NCBI GenBank assembly: GCA_944322625.1
Contig: CALUPN010000014.1
Location: forward strand, 1-34,331
Length of the DNA stretch: 34,331 bases
Direction: 5' to 3'
Source of the DNA: Candidatus Gastranaerophilales bacterium
Lineage (GTDB): Bacteria; Cyanobacteriota; Vampirovibrionia; Gastranaerophilales; Gastranaerophilaceae
In this document: positions 14,779-23,333 of the stretch, one piece after another
Layout: each line of letters opens with the position of its first letter
How positions within the stretch are numbered: position 1 is the stretch's first letter
Notes under the pieces: model-generated
Databases searched by the model: none
Seen by the model: only the letters and a program-made list of their open reading frames with translations
What the model was told of the DNA's origin: nothing
Made by a program: the position numbers and the translations under genes

Positions 14779-17328
14779 TTGGCACAGCAGAATATGTTTT
14801 CAGACGGTAAAATAGTTCCGGTTAATATTAGAGAAGAGATGAAAAAGTGCTATATAGATTACGCAATGAGTGTAATCGTAGGGCGTGCTCTTCCGGATGT
14901 AAGAGACGGATTAAAGCCTGTTCACAGACGTATTTTGTATGCAATGAACGAGTTAGGAATGACACCTGATAAGCCGTTTAAGAAATGTGCACGTATTGTC
15001 GGTGAAGTTCTCGGTAAATATCACCCGCACGGTGATAGCTCTGTGTATGAAGCTCTTGTGCGTCTTGCACAAGACTTTAATACGAGATATCTTGTAGTTG
15101 ACGGGCATGGTAATTTCGGCTCAGTTGACGGTGACAGCGCTGCTGCAATGCGTTATACAGAGGCAAGGATGCACAAAATTACTACTTCTATGCTTGCTGA
15201 TATTGATTGTGAAACTGTTGACTTCGGACCAAACTTTGACGGTTCTTTAGAGGAACCTTCCGTTTTACCGGTAAGACTCCCCATGCTTTTATTAAACGGG
15301 GTATCCGGTATTGCTGTAGGTATGGCAACCAATATTCCGCCTCATAACTTAAGAGAAGTCGTAGACGGAACAATTGCATTAATTGATAACCCGCAGATTA
15401 CCGTTGAAGGTTTGATGGAACATATTAAAGGACCTGATTTCCCGACTGCTGCAACCATTGTCGGCTTAAATGATATAAGACAGGCTTATGAGACAGGAAG
15501 AGGCTCTATTAAAATGTCTGCTGTTGCTACGATTGAAGAAATTCCGGGCGGAGCAGGCAGACAGACCAGAACTGCAATCATTGTCACTGAAATTCCTTAT
15601 CAGGTTAACAAAGCACAGTTAATAGAGAAAATTGCGGATTTGGTTAAAGAACAGAGAATAAACGGTATTTCAGATTTGAGAGACGAATCCGACAGAGAAG
15701 GGATGCGTATTGTAATCGAGCTTAAGCGCGATGCTAAGCCGGAAGTTGTTAAAAATAATCTGTTTAAATATACACAGCTTGCAACGACTTTCGGCGTAAA
15801 CATGGTTACATTGTGCGGCAAACAGCCAAGGCTGCTTAACCTCTATGAAGTGTTAAACGAATTTGTTGAGCATAGGGTTGAAATTGTTACAAGAAGAACT
15901 ATTTATTTCTTAAAGAAAGCTAAAATCAGAGCTCATATCTTAGCAGGTTTGTTGATTGCTTTAGGTTCTTTAGATGAAGTTATTGAACTGATTAAGAAAT
16001 CCAAAACTACTGACGATGCAAGAGTCGGCTTGATGAGCAGGTTTGGTCTTGATGTTGATCAGGCTAATGCAATTCTTGAAATGCAGTTAAGAAGATTGAC
16101 AGGATTAGAGCAGGACAAAATCAAAAATGAATATGATGAACTGCTTAAAAAGATTGAAGAATATGAGGGAATTCTTGCAGACAGACAAAAAGTTCTTGAT
16201 ATTATTAAGGCAGAACTTTTAGAAGATAAAGAGAAGTACGGGGATGACAGAAAAACTCAAATCGTTCCGGAGCAGGGCGAAGTTACAATCGAGGATTTGA
16301 CTCCGAATACTCCGATGGCTGTATTTATTACCCATCAAGGATATTTGAAGAGAATCGCTCTTGATACTTTTGAACGCCAGAACCGTGCAACACGCGGAAA
16401 AGCCGGCATGAAAACCAAAGATGACGATGATATACAACATTTCTTTACTGCAATGATGCATGATAAAGTATTGTTCTTCTCATCTAAAGGTATTGTATAC
16501 AGCTTGAATGTATACGATTTCCCAGAAGGAGGAAGACAGTCAAAAGGCTTGCCGATTGTAAACGTTCTTCCTATAGAGCAGGGAGAAACTATTACAGCTG
16601 TTGTTCCGGTAAGTAATTTCTCTCATGATTTGAACCTTATTATGCTGACTCAAAAAGGCTATATCAAACGTATTGAGCTGGATAACTTCGCAAGTATCAG
16701 AAGAAGCGGTATTATTGCAATTTCACTGGAAGAAGGTGACAAACTCAATTGGGTTAAACTTGCAAAACCGAATGATGAAATTATAATCGGTACATCCTGC
16801 GGTATGGCAATAAGATTCCCGATTGAAGATTTAAGACCGCTAGGCAGAAGCGCAAGGGGTGTTACATCTATGAAACTCCGTGCTGCTGATACAATTATCG
16901 GATGCGATATTGTACCGAGAAATTATGATGCAGATCTGCTTGTTGTAACCTCAGACGGTTTCGGGAAACGCACAAAACTCTCTGAATTCCGTACACAAAA
17001 CAGAGGCGGTATCGGTTTGATAGCAACAAAATTTAAGTCTAATATGTCAAGACTTGTTGCATTAACTATTGTTGAAGAAAGCGATGAGATTATGCTTGTT
17101 ACTGCAAACGGTATTGTAACAAGGATTAAAGCCGGTGATATCTCTTGTCAGGGCAGACCGGCAACGGGTGTAAGAGCTCAAAACCTTGTTGATAATGATA
17201 CAGTTGTTTCAGTAAATAAAATTGTTAATACAGATAAGGATGATGAAGATACTACTCCGTCCGGCGGCTGTACTATTGAAGATATGTCAGCAGGTGAGCA
17301 GACTTCTATTATTGGAACAGAAGAGTAA
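14779..17328 (+). CDS. gyrA: DNA gyrase subunit A
   Basis: 849 residues starting at TTG, with AGGAGA 7 nt upstream. The breakage-reunion domain has catalytic Tyr126 ([10 protein letters not shown]). The quinolone-pocket positions are Ser87 and Glu91 in [14 protein letters not shown], equivalent to E. coli Ser83 and Asp87 and of wild-type character. The six-bladed C-terminal domain begins near 515. The canonical GyrA box QRRGGKG, needed for DNA wrapping, is replaced by [10 protein letters not shown] (534-543), a form I associate with cyanobacterial GyrA. The acidic C-terminal tail ends SIIGTEE. The protein introduces negative supercoils with GyrB, which is not in the window. ParC cannot be fully excluded, but length and similarity favour GyrA. 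Confidence 0.95.
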   Translation: MAQQNMFSDGKIVPVNIREEMKKCYIDYAMSVIVGRALPDVRDGLKPVHRRILYAMNELGMTPDKPFKKCARIVGEVLGKYHPHGDSSVYEALVRLAQDFNTRYLVVDGHGNFGSVDGDSAAAMRYTEARMHKITTSMLADIDCETVDFGPNFDGSLEEPSVLPVRLPMLLLNGVSGIAVGMATNIPPHNLREVVDGTIALIDNPQITVEGLMEHIKGPDFPTAATIVGLNDIRQAYETGRGSIKMSAVATIEEIPGGAGRQTRTAIIVTEIPYQVNKAQLIEKIADLVKEQRINGISDLRDESDREGMRIVIELKRDAKPEVVKNNLFKYTQLATTFGVNMVTLCGKQPRLLNLYEVLNEFVEHRVEIVTRRTIYFLKKAKIRAHILAGLLIALGSLDEVIELIKKSKTTDDARVGLMSRFGLDVDQANAILEMQLRRLTGLEQDKIKNEYDELLKKIEEYEGILADRQKVLDIIKAELLEDKEKYGDDRKTQIVPEQGEVTIEDLTPNTPMAVFITHQGYLKRIALDTFERQNRATRGKAGMKTKDDDDIQHFFTAMMHDKVLFFSSKGIVYSLNVYDFPEGGRQSKGLPIVNVLPIEQGETITAVVPVSNFSHDLNLIMLTQKGYIKRIELDNFASIRRSGIIAISLEEGDKLNWVKLAKPNDEIIIGTSCGMAIRFPIEDLRPLGRSARGVTSMKLRAADTIIGCDIVPRNYDADLLVVTSDGFGKRTKLSEFRTQNRGGIGLIATKFKSNMSRLVALTIVEESDEIMLVTANGIVTRIKAGDISCQGRPATGVRAQNLVDNDTVVSVNKIVNTDKDDEDTTPSGGCTIEDMSAGEQTSIIGTEE

Positions 17329-17344
17329 TATAAAATAAATAGAG

Positions 17345-17371
17345 AGCGGGCGAAGCAAAGCTTCGCCCGCT
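17345..17371 (+). terminator. Perfect 12-bp hairpin between gyrA and ilvC
   Basis: AGCGGGCGAAGC and GCTTCGCCCGCT pair around AAA. It is strong but followed by AATATTT rather than a T-run, so it may be a poor terminator or an mRNA-processing/stability hairpin. The ilvC ribosome site (GGAGGT) starts 8 nt later. Confidence 0.6.
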
Positions 17372-17387
17372 AATATTTGGAGGTAAT

Positions 17388-18413
17388 ATGGAAAACTTAC
17401 AAATTTATCTGGATAAAGATATAAACCGGGATTTAATAAAAAATAAAAAGATTGCAGTAATTGGTTTTGGCTCGCAAGGTTACGGTCAGGGGCTAAATCT
17501 TAAAGATTCCGGCTGTGATGTAATTTTTGGCTTAAGGCAGGGGGGAGCATCTGATATAAAAGCGAAAGATTACGGACTAACGACAATGCCGATTGCGGAT
17601 GCGGTAAAAGAAGCTGATGTTATTCAAATTCTTATTCCTGATGAAATTCAGGCGCAAGTTTATAAGGAAGAAATTGAGCCGAATTTGAGAGCCGGTCAGT
17701 ATTTGATGTTTGCTCACGGGTTTAATATCCACTATGGATTTATTAAACCGCCTAAGGATATAAATGTCATTATGGTTGCTCCAAAAGCTCCGGGGCATAC
17801 AGTAAGAAGCGAGTATAAAGCAGGCCGCGGGGTTCCGTCTCTAATAGCTGTTTATCAGGATTATAGCGGTAATTCAAAAGAGATTGCTCTTTCTTATGCT
17901 TCTACTATCGGATCCGGAAGAACCGGAATCTTAGAAACAACTTTCAGGGAAGAAACCGAAACTGATTTATTTGGAGAGCAGGCTGTTTTATGCGGCGGGT
18001 GTTCTGCTTTAATAAAAGCGGCTTTTGATACTCTTGTGGAAGCCGGATATTCTCCGTATATGGCATATTTTGAAGTATGCCATGAACTTAAACTGATTGT
18101 TGATTTAATTTATCAAGGCGGAATAGAGGATATGCACTATTCTGTTTCAAATAACGCAGAGTACGGCGATTTAACAAGGGGCGGAAAATTAATTAATTCT
18201 GATGTTAAAAACGAAATGAAAAAGATTTTATCAGATATCCAGAGTGGAAAATATGCGAAGGAATTTATGGAAGAGATGGCATCAGGGGCACCTAATTTTA
18301 AAGCGTTAAGGGCAGCATCTCAAGGGCATTTAATAGAAAAAGTCGGCTCTGAAATCCGCTCTGCGTTTAAATGGAATAATGAGAATAAGTTAATAGATAA
18401 GACAAGGAATTAG
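17388..18413 (+). CDS. ilvC: Ketol-acid reductoisomerase (class I)
   Basis: 341 residues, the short class I form. The Rossmann loop GFGSQGYGQG starts at residue 26; the cofactor-selecting loop is FGLRQGGAS; conserved MVAPKAPGH and catalytic Asp193/Glu197 in TDLFGEQAVLCGG follow. The C-terminal knotted domain has CHELKLIVDLIYQGGI and the NNAEYGDLTRG segment. It converts acetolactate to dihydroxyisovalerate in valine/leucine/isoleucine synthesis, using NADPH and Mg. The ribosome site GGAGGT is ideal. No other ilv or leu gene is adjacent. It is separated from gyrA by a strong hairpin. Confidence 0.98.
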   Translation: MENLQIYLDKDINRDLIKNKKIAVIGFGSQGYGQGLNLKDSGCDVIFGLRQGGASDIKAKDYGLTTMPIADAVKEADVIQILIPDEIQAQVYKEEIEPNLRAGQYLMFAHGFNIHYGFIKPPKDINVIMVAPKAPGHTVRSEYKAGRGVPSLIAVYQDYSGNSKEIALSYASTIGSGRTGILETTFREETETDLFGEQAVLCGGCSALIKAAFDTLVEAGYSPYMAYFEVCHELKLIVDLIYQGGIEDMHYSVSNNAEYGDLTRGGKLINSDVKNEMKKILSDIQSGKYAKEFMEEMASGAPNFKALRAASQGHLIEKVGSEIRSAFKWNNENKLIDKTRN

Positions 18414-18468
18414 CCTTCCGGTTATAAATATTTTCTCCGTGCGGGCTATGGTAATTACCGTACACTTT

Positions 18469-18498
18469 TTTACAATAGAAATGTATTGAAGATACAGT
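18469..18498 (+). promoter_or_regulatory. Candidate promoter of the Cys-rich protein gene
   Basis: TTTACA (18469-18474), 18 nt, TACAGT (18493-18498), 27 nt before the ATG. The sequence TTTACAATAGAAAT around the -35 recurs at 27429-27442. Confidence 0.35.
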
Positions 18499-18525
18499 TC
18501 GTTAATTTAAAAAAAGGAGTACGAG

Positions 18526-18864
18526 ATGAAAAAAACATTATCTGTATTAGCTGTTTTAGGTATCGTATCAGTAATAGGGACACAAAGTGCCAATGCTTTT
18601 GACTGGTCAAGCTTAAATCCTGCTTATTGGGGACATTGTCCGAAATGTGAAAAGAAAAAGCCCGATTGTTCCTGCAAGAAACAGAAGAAGTGCGACCCTT
18701 GTGAAACAGGCGCTGCAGCACCGTGCGATCCGTGTGCTAAAAAACAGCCTATTCAATGTGATCCTTGTGCAAAAAAGCCTGCACCGTGTGATCCATGCCA
18801 AAAACAAGTTACACAGCCGCAGCCTTGCGATGCTTGCGACAGATTACAGCAAATGAATAAGTAG
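18526..18864 (+). CDS. Small exported Cys-rich protein with CDPC repeats
   Basis: 112 residues. A signal peptide (cleavage probably after QSANA near residue 24) precedes a short FDWSSLNPAYWGHCPKC segment. The rest is a Lys/Pro/Gln/Cys-rich tail with six CxxC pairs spaced 8-15 residues apart: CEKKKPDCSC, then CDPC four times, then CDAC. Paired cysteines in this form usually bind metal or form disulfides. No known family is recognised. AAGGAGT lies before the start and a strong terminator follows, so it is a single-gene unit. It could be a secreted metal-binding or cell-surface cross-linked protein; the sequence does not decide. Confidence 0.85.
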   Translation: MKKTLSVLAVLGIVSVIGTQSANAFDWSSLNPAYWGHCPKCEKKKPDCSCKKQKKCDPCETGAAAPCDPCAKKQPIQCDPCAKKPAPCDPCQKQVTQPQPCDACDRLQQMNK

Positions 18865-18874
18865 CTAAATTTTT

Positions 18875-18904
18875 AACCCTGCTCAATAGTTTGGGCAGGG
18901 TTTT
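18875..18904 (+). terminator. Rho-independent terminator
   Basis: AACCCTGC pairs with GCAGGGTT across about 12 nt, ending in TTTT, 10 nt after the Cys-rich gene. Confidence 0.85.
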
Positions 18905-18976
18905 CCAAACTCCTCTATTTGTTTGATTACAAATTTGAACAAATATTTTAAACTTAAATTGTTAATGGGGAGAGAT

Positions 18977-19849
18977 ATGGCTAAATCGAATTTAAAAGAG
19001 AAGAAGGCTAAGGGAGCCGGATTAAGGGTTGTTAAAGAAAATGCGGTAAAAACTACAGCATACAGCGACATAAATTTAAAGCAGTGGCGGGATTATGAAC
19101 ATGTAAAAACAGATACATTGTGGGAATTCCCGGCTCGTTTAAAAGAAGGCGGGCATTCTAATGAATACCACGGGAATTATATTCCGCAGATTGCCCAGCA
19201 GATTTATGAAAGATTTACAAAGAAAAACGATATTGTTTTGGATTTATTTTTTGGCTCCGGTACATCCGGTATTGAGGCTGTAAATATGAACAGACGCTGT
19301 ATCGGTGTTGAATTAAAAGAGGATTTGGCAGAGAGTGTCTCTGAAAAATTTACGCCAAAACAACTTGTAACAGATGTTAATATTATATGTGCGGATTCTG
19401 CAAGCGAGCTTGCAAAAGAAAAAATTCAGGCAAGGCTTGATATCATGGGAAGAAAACAAGCCCAGCTTTTAATGCTGCATCCGCCTTATGATGATATTAT
19501 TAAATTCTCGGATAAGAAAGAGGATTTATCTAACTGCGCAACAACAGAAGAATTTTATGATTTATTTGAAAAAGTTGCTAAAAACGGATACGACCTGTTG
19601 GAAAAAGGCCGCTTTGCCTGTCTTATAATCGGAGATAAGTATGCTAATTCACAGCATATTCCGCTCGGATTTGAATGTATGGCAAGAATGAATAAGCTTG
19701 GATTTATTACTAAAGCTATTATTATAAAAGATATGCAGGGTAATGAACGAGCTAAGGGCAAGACTGCAAATTTATGGCGCTACAGAGCCTTAGCAGGCGG
19801 TTTTTATATCTTTAAGCATGAATATGTAATGGTATTTCAAAAAGTATGA
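18977..19849 (+). CDS. DNA methyltransferase, N4/N6 type (solitary)
   Basis: 290 residues from the ATG at 18977, chosen for GGGGAGAG directly upstream; an ATG at 18923 has none. The SAM-binding motif I is DLFFGSGTSGIEA (89-101), preceded by a helix-forming NYIPQIAQQIYERF. The catalytic motif IV reads HPPY (168-171) in LMLHPPYDDIIKFS, where the usual form is (D/N/S)PPY. FxGxG-to-HPPY order places motif I before IV. It should methylate adenine N6 or cytosine N4. No restriction enzyme or specificity subunit is adjacent, so it may be an orphan regulatory or protective methylase. It overlaps the DUF167 gene by 4 nt. Confidence 0.88.
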   Translation: MAKSNLKEKKAKGAGLRVVKENAVKTTAYSDINLKQWRDYEHVKTDTLWEFPARLKEGGHSNEYHGNYIPQIAQQIYERFTKKNDIVLDLFFGSGTSGIEAVNMNRRCIGVELKEDLAESVSEKFTPKQLVTDVNIICADSASELAKEKIQARLDIMGRKQAQLLMLHPPYDDIIKFSDKKEDLSNCATTEEFYDLFEKVAKNGYDLLEKGRFACLIIGDKYANSQHIPLGFECMARMNKLGFITKAIIIKDMQGNERAKGKTANLWRYRALAGGFYIFKHEYVMVFQKV

Positions 19850-20133
19850 TAAAAGAAGTTCAAGACGGCCTTCTGGTAAAAATAAAGATAGTTCCCAATT
19901 CTTCTAAAAATGAACTTATAATAGAAGAAGATTTCATAAAAGTGAAGGTTACTGCGCAGCCTGTAGAAAATAAAGCTAATAAGGCTCTTGTTGAATATTT
20001 ATCAAAACTTCTCAGACTGCCTAAATCATGTATAGTGATTGTAAAAGGAGAAACGTCTAAAGATAAAACACTATTGTTTTCGATAAACGATAAAAATAAG
20101 AAGGATTTTATTATTTCTCAATTGACAAAATAG
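19846..20133 (+). CDS. DUF167 / YggU-family protein
   Basis: 95 residues, the typical YggU size. Family pattern: VKIKIVPNSSKNEL, then VKVTAQPVENKANKALVEYLSKLL, then IVIVKGETSKDKTLLF. This matches 'v.V.P.a..n.i......lkv.v.apP..GkANkal...la..l.v....v.i..G..sr.K.v'. The function is not established. It overlaps the methyltransferase stop (ATGA), so it is translationally coupled. Confidence 0.93.
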   Translation: MIKEVQDGLLVKIKIVPNSSKNELIIEEDFIKVKVTAQPVENKANKALVEYLSKLLRLPKSCIVIVKGETSKDKTLLFSINDKNKKDFIISQLTK

Positions 20134-20150
20134 ATTAAAAAATATACTAT
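20122..20150 (+). promoter_or_regulatory. sigma70 promoter inside the end of the DUF167 gene
   Basis: TTGACA (20122-20127), exactly 17 nt, TACTAT (20145-20150), 22 nt before the next ATG. It is the best consensus promoter in the window and should drive the 20173-21799 pair. Confidence 0.7.
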
Positions 20151-20172
20151 AGAAATAAAGAGGAAAAGGTAT

Positions 20173-20475
20173 ATGTATAAGCGCTGGTATGATGTAGACC
20201 CGACAGTAAGTTTAGCCGTAAGTTTGATGCGTAATGCAAATATAATGACGCAGTACAAATGTGCAGATTTGATTGTAAGTAAGTCAAAAGAGAACGGTAT
20301 CGACTTAGCTGACAATATTTTAACCGATGCATTTACCTATGTATTAAGGCGCTGGTATGATACGGATCAAAAAATAGCGGAAGCGTTTGAGTATTTGAAA
20401 TGCTTGCCTCCGGATGTCCAGAAAGAAGTTGCAATAGATTTAATAAATCTTTTGCAGGAAGAGGAAGTAAAATAG
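20173..20475 (+). CDS. Small unknown protein with duplicated RWYD motif
   Basis: 100 residues, soluble and helical. It contains an internal repeat: KRWYDVDPTVSLAVSLMRNA at the N-terminus and LRRWYDTDQKIAEAFEYLKC near residues 58-77, so two halves related by duplication. No signal peptide or known catalytic motif. Strong GAGGAAAAGG ribosome site and a consensus promoter just upstream. The antiporter gene starts 4 nt after its stop. Function unknown; the context suggests expression together with the transporter. Confidence 0.85.
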   Translation: MYKRWYDVDPTVSLAVSLMRNANIMTQYKCADLIVSKSKENGIDLADNILTDAFTYVLRRWYDTDQKIAEAFEYLKCLPPDVQKEVAIDLINLLQEEEVK

Positions 20476-20479
20476 TTCA

Positions 20480-21799
20480 ATGAATTCACTCTGGCATTTA
20501 TGCATTAATCCGGCTCTTATTTCAGTTGTTTTGTTATGCGTTTTGTGCTTAAAGAAAGTTAATGTACTTCTTGCTATTATAATTGCGACATTGACCGGCG
20601 GTTTGCTTGCAGGACTAAATGTAAAAGATGTAATGCACGTTTTTATTTCAGGCATGGGAGATAACTCGGAAACGGCATTGAGTTATATTCTGCTCGGTGC
20701 ATTTGCGGCAACCATGGCTCATTCAGGTTTTACGGATGTGGTTTCATCAAAAATTACTAAAATTGTTGCCGGCAGAAAAATGGTTCTGCTTCTTATTCTA
20801 ACCTTAATTGCTATGGCTTCGCAGAATATTATTCCTATTCATATAGCCTTTATTCCGATTATTATTCCGCCCTTGCTGGGAATAATGAATAAACTAAAAA
20901 TTGACAGAAGGGCTGTTGCCTGTACCCTGGCTTTTGGCTTAAAAATGCCCTATATTGCAATTCCGGCAGGTTTCGGTTTAATTTTCCAAAACCTGATTGC
21001 GGATAATATGATACAAAACGGCGTTTATGTTATGAGAAACGACATTTGGAAGTATAATTCAATACTGGGTTTAGGTATGGTAGCGGGCCTTTTGACAGCA
21101 GTATTCATAAGCTACAGAAAACCGCGTATATACGAAGATAAACCTATCGCCAATATGACAGTTGCAAAAGAGGTAAAATTTTTGCCGAAACATTGGATTG
21201 TTATGCTTGCAGCTCTTGCAACTTTTATAGTTCAGTTGTTGACCCAATCTCTGCCTTTAGGCGCGCTTGTTGGTCTGGGAATAATTTTTTCCTGCCGCGT
21301 TATTCCTCAGGATAAAATGGATCATATGATGAATGAAGGTATTTATCTTATGGGTTATGTAGCTTTTGTAATGCTTGTGGCAGCCGGGTTTGCATCTGTT
21401 CTTAAAGAATCGGGTGCCATTAATTCTCTTATTACTTCCGTAATAAGTTTTATGCCTGAAAGTGTCATGATTACTTCTCTTGTAATCCTTTTGCTGGGCC
21501 TGTTTATAACAATCGGCATCGGAACTTCTTTCGGGACAATTCCTATTCTTGCGGTACTGTTTATTCCTGTATGTGTCCATATGGGATTTAATACTCCGCA
21601 GATGGTTATTCTGTTAGCTGCCGCCGCGGCTCTCGGTGATGCAGGTTCTCCCGCTTCCGATACAACTTTAGGCCCGACTTCCGGCTTAAACGCTGACGGA
21701 CAGCATAACCATATTTTTGATACCTGTATTCCTACTTTTCTTCACTATAATATAGCTTTAATTATCTTTGCTTTATTAGGAATATGGCTTTTTGCTTAA
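20480..21799 (+). CDS. NhaC-family Na+/H+ antiporter (YuiF-like)
   Basis: 439 residues, about 11-12 membrane helices. The C-terminal signature GDAGSPASDTTLGPTSGLNADGQHNHIFDTCIPTFLHYN is characteristic of the NhaC-like subgroup with an extra N-terminal domain (B. subtilis YuiF and H. influenzae relatives). The N-terminal part carries LLAIIIATLTGGLLAGL and the middle ASQNIIPIHIAFIPIIIPPLL. These carriers exchange Na+ for H+ or may move amino acids; the substrate has not been settled for the subgroup. It follows the RWYD protein by 4 nt and converges on the 21804 gene, with only 4 bp between stops and no visible terminator. Confidence 0.92.
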   Translation: MNSLWHLCINPALISVVLLCVLCLKKVNVLLAIIIATLTGGLLAGLNVKDVMHVFISGMGDNSETALSYILLGAFAATMAHSGFTDVVSSKITKIVAGRKMVLLLILTLIAMASQNIIPIHIAFIPIIIPPLLGIMNKLKIDRRAVACTLAFGLKMPYIAIPAGFGLIFQNLIADNMIQNGVYVMRNDIWKYNSILGLGMVAGLLTAVFISYRKPRIYEDKPIANMTVAKEVKFLPKHWIVMLAALATFIVQLLTQSLPLGALVGLGIIFSCRVIPQDKMDHMMNEGIYLMGYVAFVMLVAAGFASVLKESGAINSLITSVISFMPESVMITSLVILLLGLFITIGIGTSFGTIPILAVLFIPVCVHMGFNTPQMVILLAAAAALGDAGSPASDTTLGPTSGLNADGQHNHIFDTCIPTFLHYNIALIIFALLGIWLFA

Positions 21800-21803
21800 T
21801 TTA

Positions 21804-22232
21804 TTAGCTCAAACTGTAATCAAAATCTTCTTGAATATTGCTTGAAAGCATAGATTGAAGTGATTCCATATAAGCATTTACTTCTTCTAATTCAGCACTG
21901 TCAGTTGTAATTTGTGCATCAATAGCAGTTTCCCAAGCTGTTAAATCGTTAAACATTTCCTGGTATTTTGCAGTAATCTTATCAATTTCTTCTTCAAATT
22001 CAGGGATTTCAGTATAGTCTAAATATTCACCCTGTAAAGATTCGTCTTGTTCAAATAAAGATTTAAAATAGTCTCTGACAGAATGAGATTCTGCATTTTT
22101 AAGAGATTGAGCATCAGCTTGTGAATAAGTTGCAAGAGATTTCTGAGATTGAAGCTCGGTAATTTCGAGGTTCAATTGATTTCTTCTTAACTTGTAGCTT
22201 AATAATGTTTCGTGTAAATTTGCGATTGCCAT
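21804..22232 (-). CDS. Coiled-coil protein of unknown function
   Basis: 142 residues, acidic and almost wholly helical. A start-proximal coil (LHETLLSYKLRRNQLNLEITELQSQ) is followed by further heptad-like stretches (about 75-125), with no Cys. There is no signal peptide; the size and helical hairpin look resemble secretion-system or flagellar accessory coils, but no family is recognised. It has its own RpaB-type promoter module (22261-22328) lying in the 3' end of rnhA, nearly identical to the one before the 1703 gene, so the two proteins are probably coregulated. A modest GGTGA ribosome site lies 9 nt upstream. Confidence 0.85.
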   Translation of the reverse strand: MAIANLHETLLSYKLRRNQLNLEITELQSQKSLATYSQADAQSLKNAESHSVRDYFKSLFEQDESLQGEYLDYTEIPEFEEEIDKITAKYQEMFNDLTAWETAIDAQITTDSAELEEVNAYMESLQSMLSSNIQEDFDYSLS

Positions 22233-22260
22233 CTTCGTTCACCATCATTTTAAATCTTAC

Positions 22261-22328
22261 ATATATATAAAGTATTTAAAAATGATGTGATTTCAATAGG
22301 GATAAATATTGTTACAAAACTTTACATT
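22261..22328 (-). promoter_or_regulatory. RpaB-type HLR1 operator plus conserved promoter module (second copy)
   Basis: 22311-22328 is GTTACAAAACTTTACATT, identical to the operator at 1603-1620 (opposite strand, same orientation to its gene). After an equal 28-nt gap comes the core whose minus strand reads TAAATACTTTATATATAT (within 22261-22282). The operator overlaps the rnhA stop codon at 22322-22324. Confidence 0.65.
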
Positions 22329-22792
22329 TCTTTCAAATTTTCTGATTTTGATGCTTTTACGGCTAAAGTGTCACATCGCTCATTGTATTCATGACCGGCA
22401 TGGCCTTTTACCCAGATGAATTCTACATTGTGTTGTTCTTTTGCTTTAAGCAGGCGCTGCCAGAGCTCAACATTTTTAACCGCTTTTTTATCTGAATTTT
22501 TCCAGCCTCTTTTTATCCAGCCGTCAATCCATTTATCATTAAAAGCTTTAACAACATACTGGCTGTCAGAATACAAAGTAACATCGCAAGGTTTTTTCAA
22601 AGCTTCAAGCCCGGCAATAACAGCCATCAATTCCATCTGGTTATTGGTCACATTTTTATAACCTTCGGAAAGTTCTTTTTCATGCTTTATGCCGTTATCA
22701 TCAATATGGACTAAAATTGCACCGAATCCTCCCGGTCCGGGATTACCGCTGCAAGCACCGTCAGTATAAATATTTACCTTTACTTTATCCAC
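22322..22792 (-). CDS. rnhA: Ribonuclease HI
   Basis: 156 residues with the complete active site: Asp11 ([15 protein letters not shown]), Glu54 ([10 protein letters not shown]), Asp76 (LYSDSQYV) and Asp141 (NERCDTLA), and the catalytic-cycle His134 ([10 protein letters not shown]). It cuts RNA in RNA-DNA hybrids such as R-loops and Okazaki primers. The start is GTG, 2 nt after the stop of the HEAT-like gene, with no clear ribosome site; translation is probably coupled to that gene. Its stop codon lies inside the HLR1 operator of the next gene. Confidence 0.97.
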   Translation of the reverse strand: MDKVKVNIYTDGACSGNPGPGGFGAILVHIDDNGIKHEKELSEGYKNVTNNQMELMAVIAGLEALKKPCDVTLYSDSQYVVKAFNDKWIDGWIKRGWKNSDKKAVKNVELWQRLLKAKEQHNVEFIWVKGHAGHEYNERCDTLAVKASKSENLKEM

Positions 22793-22794
22793 GT

Positions 22795-23076
22795 CTAAGC
22801 AGCAACACCTTTAATTTCAGAGATAAGGTATTTAGCAACCCATTCAAAATCTTTATTATTATTAGCAGCTTTTTTAAGATATTCAACAGAAGCTTCGCCG
22901 ATTCTGATAAGAGTCATTGCAACAACTCCGCGTTTAACACCTCTTACAACCTGCAGTTGATTAACAAGTTCAGGAACAACAGCCGTGCCTTTGTCTACCA
23001 AAATATTTTCAATTTTGTTTTTAGTTGTATTGTCTGCTGTTTCTAATTTGCCAAGCATTTCTTCTACTGATTGCAT
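22795..23076 (-). CDS. Small HEAT-repeat-like protein
   Basis: 93 residues from the ATG at 23076, which has AAGGAG 6 nt upstream; the ATG at 23091 has none and itself lies before that site. Helical, with HEAT-like pattern: [45 protein letters not shown], i.e. 'a.p.Ll..L......r..aa..L..ig....e.L..a'. It ends GVAA. No catalytic residues. It precedes rnhA by 2 nt in one transcript. A TATAAT (23116-23121) provides the promoter. Function unknown. Confidence 0.8.
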   Translation of the reverse strand: MQSVEEMLGKLETADNTTKNKIENILVDKGTAVVPELVNQLQVVRGVKRGVVAMTLIRIGEASVEYLKKAANNNKDFEWVAKYLISEIKGVAA

Positions 23077-23115
23077 ATCTTTCTCCTTCATATTTCATTC
23101 GTTCTTTGCATTATT

Positions 23116-23187
23116 ATTATAGACTAAATTTTTCTGATATTAAGATTTCCTTACATAATCTTAATATCGATTGTAAAGATATGTAAT
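23116..23187 (-). promoter_or_regulatory. Promoter (TATAAT) with upstream near-HLR1
   Basis: TATAAT on the minus strand at 23116-23121 serves the HEAT-like gene. At 23170-23187, ATTACATATCTTTACAAT (minus strand) matches HLR1 at all defined positions but the first (A for G/T). Its orientation would also suit a plus-strand promoter toward speD. Confidence 0.45.
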
Positions 23188-23206
23188 ATTTATATTGGCA
23201 TACGCA

Positions 23207-23242
23207 AGGCCCCTCCCTTTTGAGGGAGGGCTGGGGTGGGTG
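23207..23242. repeat. Short GC-rich hairpin repeat (CACCCACCCCA family)
   Basis: CCCTCCCT/AGGGAGGG hairpin (23211-23230) followed by CTGGGGTGGGTG, the inverted counterpart of the CACCCACCCCA end at 14279. It has a REP-like layout. Confidence 0.7.
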
Positions 23243-23333
23243 CTGATTGAGCTTAAAATATTAAGGGAGTTTATAAGTTAAGGAGAAATATATTTTATTG
23301 CGTTAGACTAAAGTCTACCCTATACTCTGCTGC

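Noticed and set aside
15034-15060. Possible quinolone-resistance change in GyrA
   Set aside because: Ser87 and Glu91 correspond to a wild-type Ser and an acidic residue; no resistance change is seen.
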